NCBI GenBank assembly: GCA_947095535.1
Contig: OX352772.1
Coordinates: 217,588,948 to 217,652,947 of the forward strand
DNA from: Poecilobothrus nobilitatus
Taxonomy: Eukaryota > Arthropoda > Insecta > Diptera > Dolichopodidae
Length of the DNA: 64,000 bases
Direction of reading: 5' to 3'
A model generated the notes under the pieces. It saw only the letters and a list, made by a program, of their open reading frames with translations. It had not been told where the DNA came from and ran no database searches. Positions 57,671 through 64,000 of this stretch are shown in pieces (position 1 is the first letter of the stretch; each line of letters starts with the position of its first letter). Both the position numbers and the translations under genes were made by a program.

Positions 57671-58574
57671 TTAAATTAATAGAAGGTGGAAGTAGAAATA
57701 GAACATTATGAAATTATACCAAACAGACATAATTAAACTCAAAGAGAATAACTTGAACAATTTAAAATGACATTTGTTAGTGTTTAAAAAACAATTCAGT
57801 TGCCCATAATCATAGGAAAAAAGCCAGTTTTTCACATTCTTCAAAAATTTGTTTAGATTACGTTCGCGTCTTAACTCAATTGGTAATTTATTAAAAAGTC
57901 TAGGAGCAATTGAGTCTCCAAAACAACTAAAATGCGTGGTACGAGATCTGGGTACTTGAACGAGAATTAAATTGTTAACTCTGAGATCATAATCAGAATT
58001 CAATATATTGTAAGAGTAGTCCGACCTATTTATGGAAAATAATGGAAAACTGGAGCTCGTCTTTTCCTCATTATTATTCTTATGGCATGCTTTTGAGCTT
58101 TAAAAATAGAATGCATTTTGTTAAAATAGGCCCCACCCCAGGATGTAATGCCATATTGAAGCATAGAATTAAAAAGTGCGTAGTAGATAGATTTCATAAG
58201 CTGACGTGAACAATAAAAATTTAATTGAAATAAGTTCCTAATTATTTTTCTAAAATGGGCATTCAATGCGCTAGTATTAGCTGCCCAGTTCAATTTATTA
58301 TCTATATTTATACCTAGGTATTTAAAAAAAAAAACTCTTTTAATCTTAAAACAAAACTATCACATAAATTAAGATCATCGGAAGAACTACTTTTTTTATA
58401 TAACGGATACCTACTACAAGTTGAAGAATGAAAGCAAAAATCATAATCTATACTAATATTTTTCATTAAATTAAAAAACATTAATTTAGTTTTATCGCTA
58501 ATAATCATTTTATGGCACTGAAACCATTTTATAATTAACTCCAAGTCATGATTCAGATCAATAACGGTATTCAT
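57671..58574 (-). pseudogene. LINE g RT thumb and C-terminus
   Basis: Frames 58,574-58,314 (IIKWFQCHKMIISDKTKLMF), 58,293-58,030 (YYALFNSMLQYGITSWGGAY) and 58,003-57,671 (LVQVPRSRTTHFSCFGDSIA, PRLFNKLPIEL) follow each other with single-base slips. The YLGI motif straddles a poly-A run near 58,320. The last part is the typical LINE tail ending in LFSYDYG. Confidence 0.75.
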
Positions 58575-58579
58575 TAAAT

Positions 58580-59335
58580 TACAATTAGAATAAGTAAAGC
58601 AGGTGTCATCTGCAAATGTTATAACCCTTTAAAAGGGAGACTAAGCAATGAATTAATATAAATAAGAAAAATAATAAGGCCCAAAACTGGACCCTGAGGA
58701 ACCCCAATTTTTAAGTTCTTAACTTCACTAAAATTGTTATTTATTTTAACCCGCTGCGCTTGATTACCTAAATAAGATGTAAACCATTCAAGGATAAAGC
58801 CACGAAAATCAGCATTAAACAACTTTTTTAACAAAAGGATATGAACCATAGTATCGAATGCTTTTGTAATATCAATGAAAAGAGCAGCACTGTTCCTTTT
58901 TAAGTTTAAGGCTGAATACACCTCACTACAAAATTTGTATAGGGCATCGTCTGTACTTTTTCCTTTTAAGAATCCAAATTGATAAGGACTAAAACAGTTG
59001 GTTTTATTTGAAAAATTGACAATTCTAAGTTTCATTAATTTTTCAAAAACTTTTGCTATAGAAGGAAGGAGAGAAATAGGACGATAGTTATTTATGTCTA
59101 GCGGATTATTTTTCTTATAAAAAGGAATTATAGTAGCATTTTTTAGTTTAGATGGGAAAATACCAGAATAAACACTTAAATTAAAAATATAACAAAGAAC
59201 GTCAATTATTTGAAAAGCAATAGATTTTAACAAACTACTAGGAAAAGTATCACATTTGGTACTAGAACAAGGTAAACTATTAATCATATTATGAACTTCA
59301 AATGGTACGATTGGTTTAAAAAAGAAACTAGACAA
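58580..59335 (-). pseudogene. LINE g reverse transcriptase core
   Basis: The frame 59,335-58,619 carries STKCDTFPSSLLKSIA, NYRPISLLPSIAKVFEKLM, YQFGFLKGKSTDDALYKF, ALFIDITKAFDTM and LKIGVPQGPVLGLIIFLIYI, all seven-motif RT landmarks. A one-base slip at about 58,620 is followed by TFADDTCFTYS, keeping FADD (58,617-58,606). Apart from the slip the catalytic core is well kept. Confidence 0.85.
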
Positions 59336-59500
59336 ATTGGTTCATTACTTATGCTTGGAATATTAATATTACAATTGCTAGATGTATAAGTTTTTGTTTT
59401 CTCGGATAGGATTTCAGCAATTTTTACGAAAAAATCGATTTTTCGTCTATTAAAAATTTTTTTAGAAGAAGAAGAAATGCAACAAGAATTAATATATGAT

Positions 59501-59837
59501 TACTATTTACTATTTAACTGACAGTGACAATTATATACATATATTTTTTAATATTCTGGAGAGTGCAAAACTCATTTTATTGCCCCGTCAATATTTTCAG
59601 GTCAAGTTCCTAAAAAAAATGTTGCCCTGTGCGTTTTTGCCCTAAATTTTTTTCAGAAAAGAACACGAACATTTTTTTCAGAAAAGAACGGAAAAAATGT
59701 GAATTGAAAAAAAGGTGCAACCACAGGTCAAAACTTTTTTCAGAAAAGAAACGACATAAGCAGTAACTATATGAACTATGCATTTGTTCCCCGTTTTAAG
59801 AAATTTCACTTTTCTCGTTTATGTTAAAATATGGTCG
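59501..59837. repeat. Spacer with TTTTTTCAGAAAAGAA repeats
   Basis: TTTTTTTCAGAAAAGAAC occurs at 59,647 and 59,672, and TTTTTTCAGAAAAGAA at about 59,735. No gene. Confidence 0.6.
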
Positions 59838-59970
59838 CACCCAAAATTTATAAAAAATTGCCGGAAGATATCAGAAACATGAGGAACTAAAATTTATTTT
59901 TAAAGAAAGTAAAATCATGGCTTTTCAATTTTAACTTCGTTGACATTGAAGAACTGCTGAGAATTGTAAA
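59838..59970 (+). pseudogene. LINE C-terminal fragment
   Basis: KKLPEDIRNMRN, a stop, then LKKVKSWLFNFNFVDIEELL is the LP..IR...FK..VK.WL tail of a LINE RT, similar in style to LINE g but on the opposite strand. Confidence 0.5.
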
Positions 59971-61300
59971 ATAATTTGGTATTAGGTTCTCGAAATCTTC
60001 TACTGTTCTGGAACTAACACTTGCTTTCAAGTAATTCTCAATATCTTATCATAAAGAAACTATACTATATAGAGTACTCATCTAGAACAAAATTTTTTGA
60101 CCACTTTTTCATTTCCACATTTCAGTTTATCTAAATTTACTACACCCACCAATGCATACTGTAATATGCATACGTATAATGTAATACACATAGCTACGTA
60201 TACATAGGTACATAAAATGAAAATATGTAAATGTGATATATGCTTCTAATATTTTTGATTTGAAAGCGTTTTATTTGAAAGAGATGAATGTAGTATAAAA
60301 ATGACGCACTTGAGAACACAGTGTAAAATTTAATATGTATTTACTTAAAATGTAGTAAGCAATAGTGTTAAATTTAAGTTTTTTGATTCGATTTTCATCA
60401 AATCAATTGATTTTTAGTATTTTAATAGATTCTAGAAAAGAATATATATTCAGAAAAAAATAAAAAAGTTAGAACATAAAAAGAATAAAGTTAAGTTTTT
60501 AATGTTTTAAGTTTTTTAAAATTAAAAGCTAAAACAATACAAAATAATAAATAGGTATAAAATAAAATTACATTAGTTGAATTAATTAACATAATATTAC
60601 TATTACAAAACGTATAACAAAAAAATATACTAAATAACTAAATTCAATTATACAAGACAATTCATAGTTTCTACAAATTTCAAATAGCTGGACCATTTAA
60701 TATTTAAAAAAAAATAATAAGTATACATTTATAAATTTAGTTTTGCACTTTTAAACACTTTAATAAATATGTTCCCTTAAAATTTTTAATACCAAACAAA
60801 AATAACAACAAAGAGAAAAAAACAGTTCGCTCAAATAAAAAAATTTATAAAAATATATACTTACAAAATACATATTTACATATATACGAACATTCATTCA
60901 AAAAAAAAATTTACAAGCATGCATAATTTTTATTTTTTATGTATGTATATGTGCCTATGCATTTCTATTTCTACTTCTTTTCTCTGTTGTATTGTTACTT
61001 AACTTTATTACTATAGTATACAATACAGTGACACAAAATATCCCAGCTAATGTATAATACTATAAGCAAATTTTGATGTTTCGTGTGATTGTATTTATTA
61101 TTTAATTATATACTAAAACTATCAACACAATCGCACGAAACATCCCAATGGGATGTTTCAAAATCGTAGCAAAATGTTTAATATTTTTGTTCTACGTGAG
61201 TTCTCTATATAGTATAGTTTCTTTATGATCTTATCTTTTATTTATTCTGTTGACTATTCGTTGAGCAGGCTAATTATTTTTCTAATTTACTTGGAAAATC
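59971..61300. other. AT-rich spacer up to assembly gap
   Basis: No gene. Near the end, TGTTTCGTGTGATTGT (61,078 on) faces CAATCGCACGAAACAT (61,129 on) as an inverted repeat, and GAAACATCCCAATGGGATGTTTC-like palindrome arms occupy about 61,137-61,159. CAGTGACACAAAATATCCCA (about 61,026) may be part of the same decayed TIR element. Confidence 0.5.
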
Positions 61301-61500
61301 NNNNNNNNNNNNNNNNNNNNNNNNNNNNNNNNNNNNNNNNNNNNNNNNNNNNNNNNNNNNNNNNNNNNNNNNNNNNNNNNNNNNNNNNNNNNNNNNNNNN
61401 NNNNNNNNNNNNNNNNNNNNNNNNNNNNNNNNNNNNNNNNNNNNNNNNNNNNNNNNNNNNNNNNNNNNNNNNNNNNNNNNNNNNNNNNNNNNNNNNNNNN
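61301..61500. other. Assembly gap, exactly 200 N
   Basis: A run of 200 undetermined bases, the fixed gap length some scaffolding programs insert. True distance and even adjacency of the two sides are unknown. Any reading frame crossing it is meaningless. Confidence 0.99.
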
Positions 61501-61868
61501 GTCCTCTTCGACCGCTCCCTCGCCTCCTGATCCCACCGAGCCTGCCACCTTGCCAACGTGCGTGACCTCTATGTCTTGACTACTGCCAGGTCACTTTCCC
61601 CCCACCAGTTGTACACCGATTGCCGCTCCTGTGCCAATAGCGCAATCGGTGTAGCGCCAGCATTCACCAGGACAGCCGGCTCAGAGACTGTCCTGTAGGC
61701 AGACGCCACCCTCAGGGCTGCCCTCCTTTGTACCTGGCCCAGCCTCTTCCTGTACATTTCCTTGGCAAGAGCATGTGCCCACACCTCGGATCCGTACAGC
61801 AAGACTGACGGGACCGATGACATAAGGAGCCTCCTCTTCCCGGCTCTGGGTCCTCCCACGTTGGCCAT
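61501..61868 (-). pseudogene. LINE i ORF2 C-terminal part
   Basis: MANVGGPRAGKRRLLMSSVP, SVLLYGSEVWAHAL, QRRAALRVASAYRTVSEPAV, VLVNAGATPIALLAQER is the post-thumb region of R1-clade RTs. A slip near 61,565 leads to RWQARWDQEARERSK just before the gap. A small break near 61,870-61,886 separates it from the RT frame. Confidence 0.8.
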
Positions 61869-61885
61869 CAGCCGGATCAGCGATG

Positions 61886-63239
61886 TTACGCCGCTGCTGC
61901 CTTGTCCACGGTCGCCCGAATCTGCTCGAAGATCTTGAGGCTACAATCCACTGGACCTCCGAGGTATTTTACCGCCGGCTTCGACATGACTGTCACCTCC
62001 CCAACCTGCAGCGGAAGGACAGTGGTTATCCTCCTCCTAGTGAGGACCACGATCTCCGTTTTGCTTAGAGCCAGAGACAGCCCTCGCTCTGCCATCCATG
62101 CACCGATGCGCCGCATGGCTTTGTTGAGCTTGAGCTGCGCCAGCTCCACGCTCCTTGCCTCAACGAGCAGTGCCACGTCGTCCGCATACCCAACGAGAAT
62201 TGTCTCGTCGGGCATGCCCAAACGCAGCAAGCCATCATAGGCAGCGTTCCAGAGATCTGGTCCGAGGACAGACCCCTGCGCCGCGCCTGCGGTAACCACC
62301 ATGCTCCTTGCCGCCTGCGAAGTTTCGTACGTCAGAGTCCGGTCGGCCAGGTAATCGTCCATCATCTGGAGAAGGTATTCCGGAACCCGGAAGTCGTCCT
62401 CCAGTGCTCTGATGACGTCCACCCATCTGAGAATGTTAAAAGCATTTCTCACATCGAGCGTCACCAAGAGGACACCAAGAGGAAGCTCGGGGTCTCCCTT
62501 CCCCTTGCCAATCAGAACAAGAAGCGCTGTCTTCGAGCGAGCAGGGAAGACTCCCGCTGAAAGACACGCATTGTACATATTCAGCAAGACCTCAGGCCCA
62601 GCACTTAACACTAGCTTCCATATTTCCCGCGGTACTCCATCCGGTCCGGGTGCTCTCCTTGCCTTGAGAGAGCAGACAGCGGTTTCCAGCTCCCCCACGG
62701 AGAAGTAGACAATCTCATCCCGGGAGTCCGCACTCCTTCCCATCCGCGCCGGGTGCGCAGGAAATAGTCCGTGGACTATTCTCTCCGTGGAAGCAGCATC
62801 CATGGGGGCGGCACCACCTCTCATGCCAAGTTTTTGTGTTACGATTTTGTGACCCAAACCCCATGGATCTGTCTCGACATCCTCCCTCAGCTTCCTTAGA
62901 CACCGAGCCTTACTACCACTGATGGCCCGGCGAAGCAACTTCTTCTTGGCCTTGTGGTCGGCAGACCAACGGGCAATCTCATCCCGGCCTCTACCGCGCT
63001 GCAACTTGCGCCGAAGCCTTAAACATTCACGCCTCAACTCCGAGATTTCATGAGTCCACCAGTATACCGGTCTTTACCCGTGACGAGGCCCTCTGCGGGG
63101 TATAGAAGCCCCGCACGCCTCCAATACCGTCCTCATGGTAGAGTCGACGATTTCCTCGCACCGGCTCCGGTTCCCTCGGACAGCTGCCATGGGTGCCACT
63201 ACTTCCCATGAAACTGAGCGGGCCAACTAAGCCTCGTCA
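61886..63239 (-). pseudogene. LINE i ORF2 linker and reverse transcriptase
   Basis: The linker has a TAG near 63,215 and a TAA near 63,077 (before RPVYWWTHEISELRRECL). The open frame 63,037-61,886 contains APGPDGVPREIWKLV, KTALLVLIGKGKGDPELP, then directly LGVLLVTLDVRNAFNILRW, TAGAAQGSVLGPDLWNAAYD, ILVGYADDVALLVEA and KTEIVVLTRRR. Between PELP and LGVLL the usual YRP..LL to GFR..R.T segment, several dozen codons, is missing without loss of frame. YADD is intact. Confidence 0.87.
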
Positions 63240-63900
63240 ACACTACTCATGGCCTAGGGGGAGCGACCAGCGGTCACCGCTTGCCGCGGTTGGCCTTCGT
63301 GCAACTCGAATACGATATACTGATGGTCAATGCCCGTATAGTCCTCGATCACATGCCAGTTCCGAAGAAAGGGGGCGAGCTGCTCGGATGCAAAGGAGAC
63401 ATCTGGAACGGTTTCCGAATATCCTGATCGTCTAAAGGTGGACACGCGGCCGGTGTTTAAAACGAGTAAACCCGTTCTAGCCGCCATTTCCAAAACGTGA
63501 CCACCTCTAGCGTCCGGATAATTTATCCCCCATTCCAAAGCCTTAGCATTGAAATCGCCACCCACCACCAGGCCCCCAGAAGCACCAAGGATCATGCCTC
63601 CAAGATCGCCCACTTTCTCCATGAATTCGCTAATGAATTCGTTGGGGGTGGGGTACACGCTAACGAAAGTTGCCTCCCTACACCTAACCCAGACGAAGCC
63701 CCGCCCACGTCCGTGCTCCTTCACCGGAAGTTTCGCCACATCCGGGATCCATATCGCTGCTGTCCCCAGGTCATCTGGGTACCATGACTATGCTGCTCAC
63801 TAATGTGCAGTAGGTTAATACCCTTCGCTCTGGCCATCTGACGGAGAAGATCACTAGCAACCCGACTCCTATTCAGGTTGGCCTGCAGGATTTTAATCAT
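63240..63900 (-). pseudogene. LINE i ORF2 endonuclease
   Basis: MIKILQANLNRSRVASDLLR and NLLHISEQHS are the start. A one-base slip near 63,780 is followed by AAIWIPDVAKLPVKEHG, GRGFVWVRC, FVSVYPTPNE, LVVGGDFNAKALEWG, RGGHVLEMAARTGLLVLN, STFRRSGYSETVPDVSFAS and DYTGIDHQYIVFEL. The catalytic Glu, Asp-Asn and Asp-His motifs remain, so only the slip and later stops disable it. Confidence 0.85.
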
Positions 63901-64000
63901 CTTGATTCCCTCCCCTTCTGCAGTGCCGTCCTGAAGACCTTGCATTGCCCCGTTCCTGCTGTGTGGTTTAGATCTTCAGCCTTACACCCCGCATCGAAGC
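63897..64000 (-). pseudogene. LINE i ORF1 C-terminus
   Basis: The frame CFDAGCKAEDLNHTAGTGQC, then KVFRTALQKGRESR and TGA matches the end of R1-clade ORF1, with the last zinc-knuckle Cys/His residues. The TGA (63,899-63,897) overlaps the ORF2 ATG (63,900-63,898) as ATGA. The rest lies outside the window. Confidence 0.65.

Larger units (their letters stand above)
57540..59500 (-). mobile_element. LINE g: 5'-truncated non-LTR element
   Basis: RT and C-terminal parts are present on the minus strand, with only the end of the upstream linker (59,500-59,340: IDFFVKIAEILSEKTKTY). The endonuclease is absent, the normal outcome of incomplete reverse transcription. The 3' side ends in an A/T-rich stretch near 57,540. 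It is a different lineage from b/c/f. Confidence 0.8.
61501..64000 (-). mobile_element. LINE i: R1-clade non-LTR retrotransposon (partial)
   Basis: GC-rich, unlike everything before the gap. On the minus strand: end of ORF1 (64,000-63,897), then ORF2 with endonuclease (63,900-about 63,240), linker and RT (about 63,240-61,886) and C-terminal part (61,868-61,501), cut by the gap. Both ends are outside the readable window. The motif style (ILQANLNRSR, GGDFNAKALEWG, TFRRSGYSETVPDVSFAS) is that of the R1 clade (R1, TRAS, SART, Waldo). Two nonsense codons, two or more frameshifts and an RT deletion make it inactive. Confidence 0.88.

Noticed and set aside
61225..61556. Frames crossing the gap
   Set aside because: Most of their length is N, so they are not evidence of coding.
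61883..63803. Plus-strand frames opposite LINE i
   Set aside because: High GC content keeps antisense frames open; the minus strand carries all recognisable RT and endonuclease motifs.

Overview
The window is a stretch of repeat-dense, AT-rich eukaryotic nuclear DNA. It is most likely from an insect and plausibly a fly. I infer this from the abundant ATGTATGTA-type microsatellites, P-element-like THAP transposases, a Jockey-type LINE with PRE_C2HC and zinc-knuckle ORF1, and an R1-clade LINE. No host single-copy gene, rRNA or functional tRNA was recognised. Almost everything identifiable is a transposable element or derived from one, so the annotation is mainly a map of nested insertions.

Region 1 (1-25,885) is a tandem array of about five copies of a composite repeat. 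Full units are roughly 4.6-5.6 kb before later insertions. A unit holds, in order: a short exon-like cysteine-containing reading frame (segment A); a Harbinger-like 561-bp MITE flanked by TTA (MITE1); a second, abutting TIR element flanked by TA (MITE2); the start of a degenerate THAP-type zinc-finger reading frame; a spacer with repeated CGATAAA motifs; and, in three copies, a tRNA-derived SINE with an AAT-rich tail. Units 1 and 4 are more alike than either is to its neighbours. Unit 1 also carries a 643-bp TIR element. Unit 2 carries a 4,522-bp P-like element inserted into MITE2 with a perfect 8-bp target duplication and matching terminal inverted repeats. Its THAP-zipper-transposase gene is broken by a nonsense codon and several frameshifts.

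Region 2 (about 25.9-36.9 kb) is AT-rich spacer. It holds a 33-bp minisatellite, a roughly 145-bp tandem repeat, fragments of another P-like transposase and an isolated THAP fragment. It also holds a structurally complete 2,465-bp hAT element (29,105-31,569) with perfect 8-bp duplications and an uninterrupted 613-residue transposase. That is the only apparently intact protein-coding gene in the window.

Region 3 (about 36.9-60 kb) is a LINE graveyard. At least eight non-LTR fragments lie in both orientations, including three related elements with PHD-like ORF1, a 3'-truncated Jockey-type copy, and RT copies with damaged catalytic motifs.

Region 4 begins after an exact 200-N gap (61,301-61,500). 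Base composition jumps from strongly AT-rich to GC-rich, and the rest is one R1-clade LINE on the minus strand, running off the window edge. The join across the gap is an assembly inference, not sequence.

No bacterial-style operon, CRISPR array or phage was found. The most promising items are the intact hAT element, the P-like element with paralogous empty sites and a possible truncated THAP-zipper product, and the composite MITE-THAP-SINE tandem array.
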